Origin: Natronobacterium gregoryi SP2
GTDB taxonomy: Archaea; Halobacteriota; Halobacteria; Halobacteriales; Natrialbaceae
Direction of reading: 5' to 3'
NCBI RefSeq assembly: GCF_000230715.2
Contig: NC_019792.1
Coordinates: 1,178,001 to 1,242,000, forward strand
Length of the DNA stretch: 64,000 bases
Shown: piece by piece, positions 37,905 through 46,990 of the stretch
Layout: each line of letters starts with the position of its first letter
Numbering within the stretch: position 1 is the first letter of the stretch
Notes under the pieces: generated by a model
Database searches by the model: none
Seen by the model: the letters and a program-made list of their open reading frames with translations, nothing else
Told to the model about the DNA's origin: nothing
Translations under genes and position numbers: made by a program

Positions 37905-37921
37905 TTTAGACTCGCTCTAAA
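37905..37921. promoter_or_regulatory. Perfect inverted repeat, possible metal-regulator operator
   Basis: TTTAGACTCGCTCTAAA has six-base perfect arms around a five-base spacer. It ends seven bases before the ATG of the CDF transporter at 37929. In a leaderless haloarchaeal promoter this overlaps the TATA/initiation region, the usual place for a repressor such as a DtxR/SirR-like metal sensor. The regulator is not identified. Confidence 0.45.
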
Positions 37922-37928
37922 TCAGGGT

Positions 37929-38837
37929 ATGGTCGACCACAACGAGAGGGCCGGATTCGCGCGGGCAGCGTGGGTGAACGTCCTCGGGAATGCCGCAAAA
38001 ATCGTCGTCGAGGGTGCCGCAGGCCTCGTTTTCGGCAGCGTGGCCTTGCTCGCGGACGCGGCCCACTCGGTCGCCGATCTCGTTTCGAGCGTGGTCGTCC
38101 TCGTCTGGGGGAAGAGTGCCTACGACGAACCAGACGACACACATCCACACGGCCACGACCGGATCGAACCCCTGACGGCGCTGTTTGTCGGGGCCGTCCT
38201 CGCCGTGCTCGGACTGTCGCTGCTGTACGAGTCCGTCCAGGGGCTGCTCGTCCTCGATCCACCCGAGGCGAACCCCCTCCTGCTCGCGGCGCTTGCGTTT
38301 GCGATGGTCGACATGTACCTCGTCTACCGCTACACCGAGTACGTCAACGCCGACCTCGGCTCGACCGCGCTCGAGGCGCTCGCGGTCGACTGCCTGAACG
38401 ACATCTACACGACGATCGCCGCCGCCGTCGGGATCGTCGGCGTGTTGCTCGGCCACCCACTGCTCGATCCGATCGCCGGCGGACTGGTCAGTCTTCTGGT
38501 CGTCTCCCAGGGCGTCGAGATCGGCCGCGAGAACCTCGACTACCTGGTCGGCGCAGCACCCGACTCCAAGAAGCGAACGGAGATCACGGAGACGTTGCGC
38601 GCCCACCCTGCCGTCGAAGGCGTCCACGACCTCACAGTCTTCTACGACGGCACCGTCCTCGAGGTCGAGGTCCACGTCGAGGTCGACGGCGACATGCCGT
38701 TCCGTCGCGCCCACGATGTCGAGTCGGAGCTCGTAGACGATCTGCAAGCGACAGAGGACGTCGGGGACGCCCACGTCCATCTCGATCCGTCCGGAATCGG
38801 CGAGTGGAAAGCAATCTCCGAAGATCGAAGACCATGA
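37929..38837 (+). CDS. Cation diffusion facilitator (CDF) family metal exporter
   Basis: 302-residue proton-coupled exporter of divalent metals (Zn, Mn, Co or Fe; specificity not readable with certainty). The N-terminal half has six TM helices with metal-site motifs LLADAAHSVADLVSS near residue 38 and DCLNDIYTT near 155. The C-terminal cytoplasmic domain (about 205-302) contains the EVHVEVDGDM strand of CDF dimerisation domains. The ATG at 37929 is just behind the inverted repeat and is supported by it. The gene is divergent from the fluoride channel unit. Confidence 0.9.
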   Translation: MVDHNERAGFARAAWVNVLGNAAKIVVEGAAGLVFGSVALLADAAHSVADLVSSVVVLVWGKSAYDEPDDTHPHGHDRIEPLTALFVGAVLAVLGLSLLYESVQGLLVLDPPEANPLLLAALAFAMVDMYLVYRYTEYVNADLGSTALEALAVDCLNDIYTTIAAAVGIVGVLLGHPLLDPIAGGLVSLLVVSQGVEIGRENLDYLVGAAPDSKKRTEITETLRAHPAVEGVHDLTVFYDGTVLEVEVHVEVDGDMPFRRAHDVESELVDDLQATEDVGDAHVHLDPSGIGEWKAISEDRRP

Positions 38838-38874
38838 GAGCTTTTACCTCGCCAGTCGGTGGATCAGAACGAGC

Positions 38875-39792
38875 ATGGAAGAGACCCTCACCGAAGTGAC
38901 GACGGGCGACTGTTCGGACCTCTACTACGTCGACACCGGCATGTACGACACGAGTGGCTACGGTGTCGCCTACGTTCTCGATGCGGAACGACCTGCCGTC
39001 GTCGAGACTGGGATCGGGACCAACCACGAACGGATACTCGAGGCGCTCGACGAACTCGGCATCGAGCGCGAGGAACTCGAGGTCGTCGCCGTGACCCACA
39101 TTCATCTCGATCACGCCGGTGGTGCGGGCTTTCTCGCGGAGGCGTGTCCTAACGCCGACGTCTGTATCCCGGCTGCTGGTGCGAGTCTGTTGGCCGATCC
39201 CGGACGACTGGTCGCGGGAACGAAATCGGCCGTCGGCGAACAGTGGCAGTACTACGTCGAACCGGAGCCGATCCCGGAAGAGCGGATCGTCAAACTCGAG
39301 GACGGCGACGTAATCGACCTCGGAGACCACGAACTGCGCGTCCACGCGGCGCCGGGACACGCGTTCCACCAGGTCGTCTTCGAGGACCCCGTAAACGATG
39401 CGGTCTTCACCGGCGACGCCGCTGGGATCTGGCTCCCCGATCGCGAGCAGATCGTCGAGACTTCGCCGCCTTCTGACTTCGACCTCGAGCAGTGTCTCGA
39501 GGACGTAGCGACGATGAAAAGGATCGATCCCGACGTTCTCCTCTATACACACTTCGGACCGCGATACGTCGGCGAGGACCTAGAGGACGCCCTCGAGGAG
39601 TACGCGACCGTACTCTCGGAGTGGGTCGAGACCGTCGAGGCGAAACGCGCGCAACTGGAAGACGACGAGGCCGTCCTCGAGTACGTCGCGGAGGCGACGG
39701 AGCTGGCGGACGCTTGGAGCGACCACAAGGCACGCGCCGAGGCGAAGATGAACGTCCGTGGCGTACTCGGGTATCTAGACGAGTCGGCGTAG
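38875..39792 (+). CDS. MBL-fold metallohydrolase
   Basis: 305 residues with the metallo-beta-lactamase core. THIHLDHAGG near residue 75 gives the HxHxDH zinc motif, PGHAFHQVV near 160 provides another ligand, FTGDAAG near 183 the bridging Asp, and LLYTHFGP near 223 the last His. A C-terminal helical extension of about 70 residues follows. The substrate is not evident; such proteins include thioesterase-, glyoxalase- and lactonase-like hydrolases. It sits 37 bases after the CDF gene and could share its transcript. Confidence 0.85.
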   Translation: MEETLTEVTTGDCSDLYYVDTGMYDTSGYGVAYVLDAERPAVVETGIGTNHERILEALDELGIEREELEVVAVTHIHLDHAGGAGFLAEACPNADVCIPAAGASLLADPGRLVAGTKSAVGEQWQYYVEPEPIPEERIVKLEDGDVIDLGDHELRVHAAPGHAFHQVVFEDPVNDAVFTGDAAGIWLPDREQIVETSPPSDFDLEQCLEDVATMKRIDPDVLLYTHFGPRYVGEDLEDALEEYATVLSEWVETVEAKRAQLEDDEAVLEYVAEATELADAWSDHKARAEAKMNVRGVLGYLDESA

Positions 39793-39939
39793 CTCGGTAG
39801 CCGGAGCGGTCGGCCACGGTGAGAAGCGATCCGTTTTGACGCCAGCTACTACCGACGGTCATCGTCGAGAATAAACGCGAGTACAAACTAGACCAGTTTA
39901 CATACATTTTATCGCATACGAGTCACCTTCACACAGTAT
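39793..39939 (+). promoter_or_regulatory. Promoter region of the first acyl-CoA ligase
   Basis: A short gap with an AT-rich stretch, TTTACATACATTTTATCG at 39896-39913. This places a TATA-like ATTTTATC about 30 bases before the ATG at 39940, consistent with a leaderless promoter. No other feature is seen. Confidence 0.4.
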
Positions 39940-41901
39940 ATGGAGACCCAGTATATGAACTGGAAGGGGGCCGAACGGGAGTACGACGACGAGGTGATCG
40001 GGGAGACGACGCTCGGACGACTGTTCGAAAACACGGCCGAACGAAACGTCAATCGCCCAGCACAGAAGTACAAGGGGGGCGTCTACGAGCGATCGTTGAC
40101 CGGGACAGTGCTATCGACCGCTACGCCGGGCGAATTCCGGACGATCTCCTACGCCGAGATGCGGGACATCGTCCGTCACCTCGCGGCCGGCTTTCGCGAG
40201 CTCGGCATCGACACTGGAGACCGCGTCGGCATCTTCGCGAACACCCGGATGGAGTGGGCACAGGCGGACTTCGCTCTCCTGTCGGCCGGCGCAGTGATCA
40301 CTACCGTCTACAAGAGTTCTTCGCCGGACCAGGTCCGCTACCTGCTCGACGACCCTGACGCCGACGGCGTCGTCGTCGAGAACGAAGACGTCCTCGAGCG
40401 CGTTCTCGAGGTCGAAGATGACCTCGACCTCGAGTTTCTCGTCTCGATGGACGAACTCACGGAGTACGCCGACCGCGACGACGTGTACGGGCTCGCCGAC
40501 GTCTACGAACTCGGTGTCGACGCGTTCGATCTCGAGACCTACCAGGGGTGGGTGGACGAGCCCGGGCTGGACGACCTTGCGAGCCTGATCTACACGAGCG
40601 GAACGACGGGCCAGCCGAAGGGGGTCGAGCTCACACACGGGAACTTTCGGGCGAACGTCAACCAGATCCGAAAACGGATGGCACCGCGGCCGGATAGAGA
40701 CGACGACGTGGCGTCGGTCGACGAGAATTCGCTGACGGTGTCGTACCTGCCGCTGGCTCACGTTTTCGAGCGGACGGCCGGCCACTTCTTGATGTTCGCC
40801 AGCGGAGCCTGTGTGGGGTACGCGGAAGACCCCGACACGCTTCAGGAGGACTTCGAGACTGTCGAGCCGAACACGGCGACGAGCGTCCCGCGGGTCTACG
40901 AGAAGATCTACGACGCGATTCGCGAGCAGGCGAGCGAATCGGCCGTCAAAGAGCGTATCTTCGACTGGGCGACCGACGTCGGCGTCGAGTACCAGGAAGC
41001 CGATACGCCGGGTCCGATTCTCTCGGCGAAACAGGCGCTCGCGGACAAGCTCGTCTTCTCGACGGTTCGGGAGGGTCTCGGAGGCAACCTCGAGATTCTG
41101 ATCAGCGGCGGCGGGAGTCTCTCGAAAGAGCTGTGTACGCTCTATCACGCGATGGGGTTGCCCATCTACGAGGGGTATGGTTTGACCGAGACTGCGCCCG
41201 TCGTGACGGTCAATCCGCCCGAAGAGCCCAAAATCGGCACGATCGGCCCGGCACTCCCCGACGTCGAGTTGCGGATCGACGAGTCCGTCGCCAATCAGGC
41301 GGCGTTCGACGACCCCGGCGAGGTTGGTGAACTCCTCGTGAAGGGCCCGAACGTCACCGAGGGATACTGGGACAAGCCGGGCGCGACTGATCGGTCGTTC
41401 ACCGAAGACGGCTGGTTCAAGACAGGTGACATCGTCCACCTGCGTCCGGACGGCTACGTCGAGTTCCGGGATCGCGTGAAGCAACTTATCGTTCTCTCGA
41501 CCGGAAAAAACGTCGCACCCGGCCCGATCGAAGACGCCTTCGCCGCAAGCGAGGTCGTCGATCAGGCGATGGTCGTCGGCAACGACGAGAAGTTCGTCGG
41601 TGCGCTTCTCGTTCCCGACACGGATCACGTCCGTGAATGGGCCGAGAAAGCAGGAATCGACCTGCCAGACGAGCCCGGCGATCTCTGTGACGACGAGCGC
41701 GTCCGTGACCACATCCAGGAAGAAGTCGACCGAATCAACGAAGAGTTCGAGCCATACGAACGGATCAAGCAGTTCGAACTCGTGCCACAGGAGTTCACCG
41801 AGGAAAACGAAATGCTGACGCCGACGATGAAAAAGAAACGCCGAGTCATCCTCGACCGGTTCGAGAATCGCGTCGACAGGATTTACGACGAAAACCTATA
41901 G
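39940..41901 (+). CDS. Long-chain acyl-CoA synthetase (AMP-forming)
   Basis: 653-residue adenylate-forming enzyme activating a fatty or other carboxylic acid to its CoA thioester. The P-loop-like motif YTSGTTGQPKGVELTH is near residue 219, YEGYGLTETAPVVTVNPP near 411, the GWFKTGDIVHL motif near 490, and the conserved catalytic Lys region is in the C-terminal TPTMKKKRR segment. The family is that of FadD/ACSL-like long-chain ligases. It is a tandem paralogue of the next gene. Chain-length preference cannot be read. Confidence 0.92.
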   Translation: METQYMNWKGAEREYDDEVIGETTLGRLFENTAERNVNRPAQKYKGGVYERSLTGTVLSTATPGEFRTISYAEMRDIVRHLAAGFRELGIDTGDRVGIFANTRMEWAQADFALLSAGAVITTVYKSSSPDQVRYLLDDPDADGVVVENEDVLERVLEVEDDLDLEFLVSMDELTEYADRDDVYGLADVYELGVDAFDLETYQGWVDEPGLDDLASLIYTSGTTGQPKGVELTHGNFRANVNQIRKRMAPRPDRDDDVASVDENSLTVSYLPLAHVFERTAGHFLMFASGACVGYAEDPDTLQEDFETVEPNTATSVPRVYEKIYDAIREQASESAVKERIFDWATDVGVEYQEADTPGPILSAKQALADKLVFSTVREGLGGNLEILISGGGSLSKELCTLYHAMGLPIYEGYGLTETAPVVTVNPPEEPKIGTIGPALPDVELRIDESVANQAAFDDPGEVGELLVKGPNVTEGYWDKPGATDRSFTEDGWFKTGDIVHLRPDGYVEFRDRVKQLIVLSTGKNVAPGPIEDAFAASEVVDQAMVVGNDEKFVGALLVPDTDHVREWAEKAGIDLPDEPGDLCDDERVRDHIQEEVDRINEEFEPYERIKQFELVPQEFTEENEMLTPTMKKKRRVILDRFENRVDRIYDENL

Positions 41902-42001
41902 AGTCCCGCAGATAAATCTGGTCACTCCAAGAGACCTGTGACGTACGTAGTTCGGTTCGGTAACGGTATATTATACCCAGCTTTCATGTAGGTGCGCGTC
42001 C
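41902..42001 (+). promoter_or_regulatory. Promoter of the second acyl-CoA ligase
   Basis: GGTATATTATACCC at 41965-41978 is a clear, nearly palindromic TATA-like element about 25-35 bases before the ATG at 42002. It shows that the second ligase has its own promoter, so the duplicated genes may be regulated separately. Confidence 0.55.
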
Positions 42002-43984
42002 ATGGTACGGGAAACCATGGGCTGGAAAGATGCAGAACGAGAGTTCGAAAGCGACGTCTTGGCGACCGAGACGCTCGGTCGGATGTTCGAGAAGACGGTC
42101 ATCCGAAACGCCGACGCGGTCGCCCAGCAGTACCAGGGACACGTCTACGACCGAAGCCTGGCCGACGTGGCGTTTCCCGCTGCATCGGACGGAAAGTACG
42201 CTAGCCTCACCTACGCCAAAATGGGAGCAGTCGTTCGTGCGCTGGCAGCCGGCTTCCGCGAACTGGGGGTCGAGACCGGTAACCGCGTCGGTATCTTTGC
42301 ACAGACGCGCCTCGAGTGGGCCCAGACCGACTTCGCCTTGCTGTCGGCCGGCGCGGTCGTCACCACCGTCTACAAGGGGTCTTCGCCGGAGAAAGTCCAG
42401 TACCTGCTCGACGATCCGGGCGCAGACGGCGTCGTCGTCGAAAACGAGGAACTGCTAGAGCGAGTGCTCGAGGTCGAAGACGACCTCGACCTCGAGTTTC
42501 TCGTTTCGATGGACGAACTCGAGGGGTACGACGACCGCGACGACGTCTACACCCTGGCGGACGTCTACGGAATCGGCGACGAAGCGTTCGAGTCGGACGC
42601 CTACCAGCGGTGGCTCGACGAACCCGACGTGGACGACCTGGCGAGTATCATCTACACGAGCGGAACGACGGGACAGCCGAAGGGAGTCAAGCTCACCCAC
42701 CGTAATTTCCGGGCAAACGTCAACCAGGTCTATCGGCGGGTCGGTCCACGGCCGGACAAGGACGAAGAGACGGCGTCGATCGACGGTGACAGCAAGATGG
42801 TCTCGTACCTACCGCTGGCCCACGTCTTCGAACGCACTGCGGGGCACTTCCTTCCGTTTGCCGCCGGTGCGACCGTCGCCTACGCCGAGAGTTCCGAGAC
42901 GCTCAAAGAGGACTTCGGCACGGTCCAGCCGACCGGAGCGACGAGCGTGCCACGGGTGTACGAGAAGATATACGACGCCATCCGCGAGCAGGCGACCGAA
43001 TCGGCCGTCAAAGAGCGCATCTTCAACTGGGCGACAGCGGTCGGCCGAAAGTACCAGCGGGCCGACGATCCAGGACCGATCCTCGAGGCCGAACTCTCGA
43101 TCGCGGACAAACTCGTCTTCAGTCAGGTCAAGGAGGCACTGGGTGGTAACATCGAACTGCTCGTCAGCGGTGGGGGAACGCTCTCGTCGGACCTCTGTAC
43201 CCTCTATCACGGGATGGGGCTGCCCATCTACGAGGGGTATGGCCTGACCGAGACCGCACCGGTCGTCACGACGAACCCACCCGAGGAGCCAAAGATCGGC
43301 ACCGTCGGTCCGCCGGTCGTCGACTGTGAAGTCACCGTCGACGACTCGGTCGTTCCCGACGGCGAGACAGCAAACACCGAAGGCGAGACCGGCGAACTGC
43401 TGGTCAAAGGGCCGAACGTGGCCGAAGGGTACTGGGAGAAACCCGAGGCGACCGATCGGGCTTTCGAAGATGGGTGGTTCCGCACCGGCGACATCGTCAC
43501 CATCCGACCGGACGACTACATCGAGTTCCACGAGCGACGGAAGCAACTGCTGGTGCTCTCGACCGGCAAGAACGTCGCACCAGCCCCGATCGAGGACGCC
43601 TTCGCCGCACGCGAACTCGTCGAGCAGTGTCTGGTCGTCGGCGACGGCGAGAAGTTCGTCGGCGCGCTGATCGTCCCCAACGTCGACGCTCTCCGTCGGC
43701 GCGCCGAAGACGAGGGAATCGACCTTCCCGACAGCGCCCAGGAAATCTGTGATCACGCATGGGTTCGTGAGCGCGTCGACAGCGAGGTCGAGGCGGTCAA
43801 CGAGCGGTTCGAGTCCCACGAGACCATCAAGGAGTACCGGCTAATCCCGATCGAGTTCACCGACGAGAACGACCTCCTGACGCCGACGATGAAAAAGAAG
43901 CGTCGGGCGATCTTAGACGAGTTCGAGGCGGAACTCGAGTCGATCTACGCGGAAAATCAACTCGAGCAAACCCGGACGGCCTGA
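42002..43984 (+). CDS. Long-chain acyl-CoA synthetase (AMP-forming), tandem paralogue
   Basis: 660-residue AMP-forming ligase closely related along its whole length to the preceding gene (same YTSGTTGQPKG, YEGYGLTETAPVVTTNPP and GWFRTGDIVTI motifs, and the same N-terminal GWKDAEREF start). It is evidently a tandem duplicate that has diverged in the substrate region and gained about seven C-terminal residues. The TGA stop at 43982 is the first codon of a TGATACGG palindrome. Confidence 0.92.
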   Translation: MVRETMGWKDAEREFESDVLATETLGRMFEKTVIRNADAVAQQYQGHVYDRSLADVAFPAASDGKYASLTYAKMGAVVRALAAGFRELGVETGNRVGIFAQTRLEWAQTDFALLSAGAVVTTVYKGSSPEKVQYLLDDPGADGVVVENEELLERVLEVEDDLDLEFLVSMDELEGYDDRDDVYTLADVYGIGDEAFESDAYQRWLDEPDVDDLASIIYTSGTTGQPKGVKLTHRNFRANVNQVYRRVGPRPDKDEETASIDGDSKMVSYLPLAHVFERTAGHFLPFAAGATVAYAESSETLKEDFGTVQPTGATSVPRVYEKIYDAIREQATESAVKERIFNWATAVGRKYQRADDPGPILEAELSIADKLVFSQVKEALGGNIELLVSGGGTLSSDLCTLYHGMGLPIYEGYGLTETAPVVTTNPPEEPKIGTVGPPVVDCEVTVDDSVVPDGETANTEGETGELLVKGPNVAEGYWEKPEATDRAFEDGWFRTGDIVTIRPDDYIEFHERRKQLLVLSTGKNVAPAPIEDAFAARELVEQCLVVGDGEKFVGALIVPNVDALRRRAEDEGIDLPDSAQEICDHAWVRERVDSEVEAVNERFESHETIKEYRLIPIEFTDENDLLTPTMKKKRRAILDEFEAELESIYAENQLEQTRTA

Positions 43985-44063
43985 TACGGTCTGTTGTGAT
44001 CTTTCCCGGTGATCGCTCGAGCGGGGCAGCGATCACCGGGAAAACGTTACAACGATCCGGACG
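43982..44063. repeat. TGATACGG-family element / terminator-like hairpin
   Basis: Begins with the TGA stop of the acyl-CoA ligase (TGATACGGTCTGTTGTGATC). It then forms a long perfect stem, TTTCCCGGTGATCGCT paired with AGCGATCACCGGGAAA, around a short loop, and ends near CGTTACAACGATCCGGACGA. The inner stem differs from other copies while the ends are retained. It is positioned as a 3' hairpin of the ligase mRNA. Confidence 0.7.
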
Positions 44064-44116
44064 ACTGAAGCGCAGTTAGGGAGTACGTTCTTTGGACGGG
44101 CGATTTCAGTACGAGT

Positions 44117-44917
44117 ATGGGAGTCCACCGTCTCTACCGGCTCAACACCGCCGAGTGGACGTTCGATCACAGCATGGCCGTCCAACTCGAGAAACCGGGC
44201 GACCCCTACACCGGCTGGTGTCCGTGTTACCTGCTCGAGCATCCGGAGGGGCTGGTGCTTTTCGATACCGGGATTAGCCGCGAGATGGCAGCCGATCCCG
44301 CGGAGTACGGGCCAAGCGGCGCGGCCCACATGACGGCGTTTCTCGAGACGCTCGACCTCGCGGTTGGGCAATCGCCGACCGACCATCTCGCCGCGCTGGG
44401 GTACGAACCCGAAGACGTCGACTACGTCGTGCTCTCGCATCTCCACGTCGACCACGCGGGCAACGTCGACGCGTTTCCGGACGCCGAGGTGATCGTCCAG
44501 AAGTCGGAGCTACGGTACGCGTTCTGGCCTGACGGTGTCCAGCGACTGTTCTACCTTGAGGGAGACTTCTCACCGTTGCGCGACGAGTCGATGGACGTGA
44601 CAGCGATCACCGGCGAGTACGACCTCTTCGGCGACGGCAGCGTCGTGGCGTTCCCGACGCCGGGACACACGCCCGGCCACCAGTCGCTCGCGGTCGAACT
44701 CGAGTCGAAAACCGTCGTCCTCGCCGCCGACGTCGCAAACAGCCGCGAGGGGTACGAACGCGAGCGAGTGCCGTCTTTCGTCTGGTCGCTCGAGGACTCC
44801 CTCGAGTCGATCCAGCGGGTTCGAAGTCGTGCACGGAAGACGGACGCTACCGTCGTCGTTCATCACGACCCCGACGAGCAAACGAAGTTGCCGGACCCAC
44901 CGGCGGCACTCGAGTAG
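44117..44917 (+). CDS. MBL-fold hydrolase, N-acyl homoserine lactonase-like
   Basis: 266 residues of the AiiA-like branch of the metallo-beta-lactamase superfamily. SHLHVDHAGN near residue 106 gives HxHxDH, TPGHTPGHQS near 183 the third His, AADVAN near 206 the bridging Asp, and VVHHDPDE near 248 the final His. The N-terminal PCYLLEHPEGLVLFDTG segment is typical of lactonase-like members. Lactone substrate and quorum-quenching role are possibilities only; no known signal synthase is nearby. Confidence 0.82.
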   Translation: MGVHRLYRLNTAEWTFDHSMAVQLEKPGDPYTGWCPCYLLEHPEGLVLFDTGISREMAADPAEYGPSGAAHMTAFLETLDLAVGQSPTDHLAALGYEPEDVDYVVLSHLHVDHAGNVDAFPDAEVIVQKSELRYAFWPDGVQRLFYLEGDFSPLRDESMDVTAITGEYDLFGDGSVVAFPTPGHTPGHQSLAVELESKTVVLAADVANSREGYERERVPSFVWSLEDSLESIQRVRSRARKTDATVVVHHDPDEQTKLPDPPAALE

Positions 44918-45720
44918 TCGCAAGGGACTGCGTTCGTCTGCCCGTCGAAGCCCCGTCCGGACTCGTGGTCGAGTTCGCTTCCGTCACGGGCTGGGACGCC
45001 GATGCTGCACTTCCGGGCCGGAAGGTGGCAGACTCGAGGTCGAGTTCGGAACCGGTGTCGTCGTGCTCGCGGTCCGGGAGTCCGCCGGACAGAGAGGACT
45101 CGAGTAACGCTGTTTCTCGCACTCCGCGTGGGCAGTGGAGAGTCCCAGGCCGCTACTCGTGTCGACTCCGTCCTAGCGCTCCTGGTCGCTCGAGGACTCG
45201 AGAAGGCCTTCGACCGGACGCTCGACGATCGTCTCGACGATATCGTCCCGTTCGACGGTTCGCTCGAGAAGCGATTCGACCGGGTCCGAGTCGTCGTCTC
45301 GGTCCGTCATGGTCGGTCGACTGTTGGGTGGCCCCGAAATTGAGTCTTGTGTCAGCTACTCAGCTCGAGGCGACTGTATGATAGCAGCAAAACAGAAAGA
45401 AGTTTATAAAATATAAATAATAAATATCACCGAGAAGCGGTTGCCGAGATCGCAAGTCGTCCTCCGGAGATCGAGGACCGCACCGGAGGCGATCACTCGA
45501 TCACGCCTATTAATCCCTAGAACCCGATTTACGGCCGGAATACAGATAGGTGAGTGACGAATTTGACACTCGGATCGACGGCTGTCTGGCTACGCCGATG
45601 TCGATCTAGCGGCCGGCCTTACCCAAGAATGATCAGTTTAGGTTATAGAAACTTGATATGGTAATTATGGGGTTTCAGGGGTCGGTCGTGCGCAGTTAGC
45701 GCCAGCCACTGACCTCGCCT
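44918..45720. other. Gene-poor region with one small ORF and an AT-rich tract
   Basis: About 800 bases with no recognised gene. It holds a 45-codon minus-strand ORF (45173-45310) and an AT-rich tract at 45393-45432 (TTTATAAAATATAAATAATA) that could serve promoters in either direction. Remaining frames are short or compositionally wrong. It has the look of eroded sequence between a hydrolase gene and a repeat-associated pseudogene. Confidence 0.4.
45173..45310 (-). CDS. Small acidic hypothetical ORF
   Basis: 45 residues beginning MTDRDDDSDPVESLLERTV. It contains a repeated VExxxER-type pattern (VESLLERTVER, VETIVERPVEG) predicted to be helical and strongly acidic, as haloarchaeal proteins are. 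An AT-rich tract about 90-120 bases upstream on the same strand could provide a promoter. It is not recognised, and a chance open frame cannot be excluded. Confidence 0.35.
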   Translation of the reverse strand: MTDRDDDSDPVESLLERTVERDDIVETIVERPVEGLLESSSDQER

Positions 45721-45806
45721 GATACGGACTGCTGTCCCGATGTCCCGGCGCGACCGCAGGAGGAGTCACCGCCGCGCCGGAACTGACCGACAGCAAACCG
45801 TACGAG
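45721..45806. repeat. TGATACGG-family palindromic element inside a pseudogene tail
   Basis: TGATACGGACTGCTGTCCCG to CAGCAAACCGTACGA, with inner arms CCGGCGCGACCGC and CGCCGCGCCGG. The right end, read on the minus strand, is TCGTACGGTTTGCTGT where other copies have T(G/C)ATACGG. This falls in frame with the membrane-protein pseudogene on that strand, as if the former stop codon had mutated to TCG. Confidence 0.75.
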
Positions 45807-46200
45807 TGAATCACGTGCATCGCGACGTGGACAGAGATCCCAGTCACGAAGCCACCGACGAAACTGAGAGCAGGGTCGACCGGACCCGCGGCCTAGACTC
45901 CAGCAACCACCGCTGCACCGACGAGACACAAAACGACGATCTGCCGTCCGTTCTCGCCGATCTCTCGTCCCCAGTCGCCGACGCGGGAGTCGTCGAGAAA
46001 CCGAATGACTGGACCCAGTACGATCACACCGACGACGGCCCCGGCCGCTACCCAGGTCCAGACGACCGTCTCGAGGGCGATCGAGTTGAGCGGGAACCAC
46101 AGCAGCGCGAGACAGCCAGTGACGACGGTCGCCCACGTTGGCGGCCGATCTGGATACCACGATTGGAAGACCAGTGACAGAACTGGTCTTCGACACAGAA
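45803..46200 (-). pseudogene. Degraded small membrane protein gene
   Basis: Minus-strand reading gives a coherent membrane protein (SWYPDRPPTWATVVTGCLAL, SIALETVVWTWVAAGAVVG, RQIVVLCLVGAAVVAGV), then an in-frame TAG at 45893. In the same frame it resumes as another hydrophobic segment (ALSFVGGFVTGISVHVAMHV) that ends exactly where the palindromic repeat begins. No ATG, GTG or TTG lies in frame near the expected start (about 46195). Missing start, internal stop and lost terminal stop together indicate a pseudogene. A start further upstream would overlap the enoyl-CoA hydratase gene. Confidence 0.5.
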
Positions 46201-46221
46201 TAAATCCACGTGGTGTGGTCC

Positions 46222-46986
46222 CTACTCGAACTCGGGTGACCGATCGGTCAGGAAGGCGTCGACTCCCTCCTCGTGTGCCGGCGTGTCGTACGCCAGCGAC
46301 TGGACGGACGCCTCGCGCTCGAGGCCGTCGCTCCAGGGCCGCCCGAGGTTGTCGTGAATCGCCCGCTTCGCGAGACCGACGTTCTCGGTCGGGCAAGCGG
46401 CGAGCGTCTCGAGGATTTCGTCGATTCGTGCGTCGAGGTCGCCGTCGGGGACCGTCTCGTTGACGAGGTCGAGTTCGTCGGCCGTCCTGGCGTCGATCAG
46501 TTTCCCGGTGAGCGCGAGTGCTTTGGCCGTCCGGAGGCCGACCAGTCGGGGGAGAGTGACGGTGGCACCCATGTCGGGAACGAGCCCGACGTTGATAAAC
46601 GAGGCACCGAACCTGGCGGATTCGGCAGCGTAGGCGAAATCTGCGGCGGCGACCAGCGAGAGGCCAGCACCGACGGCGTCACCGTCGACTTTCGCGACGA
46701 TGGGGACCGGAGCGGTCAACACTCGTTCGGCGACGCGACCCAGCGTCTCCCGGATGCGTTCGTACGCCTCTGCCGTCGTCTCGTCTCGTTCGGCCATCGC
46801 CTCGACGTCACCACCGGCACTGAACGCCTCGCCCGCACCGGTGAGGACGACCGCATCGAGTGTTCCAGGGTCGAGATCCTCGAGTTCGGCTGCGAGGTCA
46901 CGGGCCACGTCCGCCGTGAACGCGTTTCGTGTGTCCGGTCGGTCGAACGCGAGATACCGGACAGAATCCGCGTCGCGAACCTGCAT
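46222..46986 (-). CDS. paaG: Enoyl-CoA hydratase/isomerase family protein, PaaG-like
   Basis: 254-residue crotonase-fold enzyme. The oxyanion-hole loop EAFSAGGDVEAM is near residue 53 and VDGDAVGAGLSLVAAADF near 99. In the second active-site region the sequence is SFINVGLVPDMGATVTLPR: the first catalytic Glu of hydratases is replaced and an Asp follows Pro, the PaaG isomerase pattern. With paaK and paaABC nearby, epoxide-to-oxepin isomerisation of ring-1,2-epoxyphenylacetyl-CoA is a good guess. It is followed on the same strand by maoC and paaK genes upstream. Confidence 0.8.
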   Translation of the reverse strand: MQVRDADSVRYLAFDRPDTRNAFTADVARDLAAELEDLDPGTLDAVVLTGAGEAFSAGGDVEAMAERDETTAEAYERIRETLGRVAERVLTAPVPIVAKVDGDAVGAGLSLVAAADFAYAAESARFGASFINVGLVPDMGATVTLPRLVGLRTAKALALTGKLIDARTADELDLVNETVPDGDLDARIDEILETLAACPTENVGLAKRAIHDNLGRPWSDGLEREASVQSLAYDTPAHEEGVDAFLTDRSPEFE

Positions 46987-46990
46987 ACGG

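Noticed and set aside
40111-41712. 533-codon minus-strand frame opposite the first acyl-CoA ligase
   Set aside because: Shadow of a clearly recognised gene; no start signal or motif of its own.
44965-45381. 138-codon plus-strand frame downstream of the lactonase-like gene
   Set aside because: Arg/Ser/Pro-rich, no start signal, and opposite a better small acidic frame; typical of non-coding GC-rich sequence.
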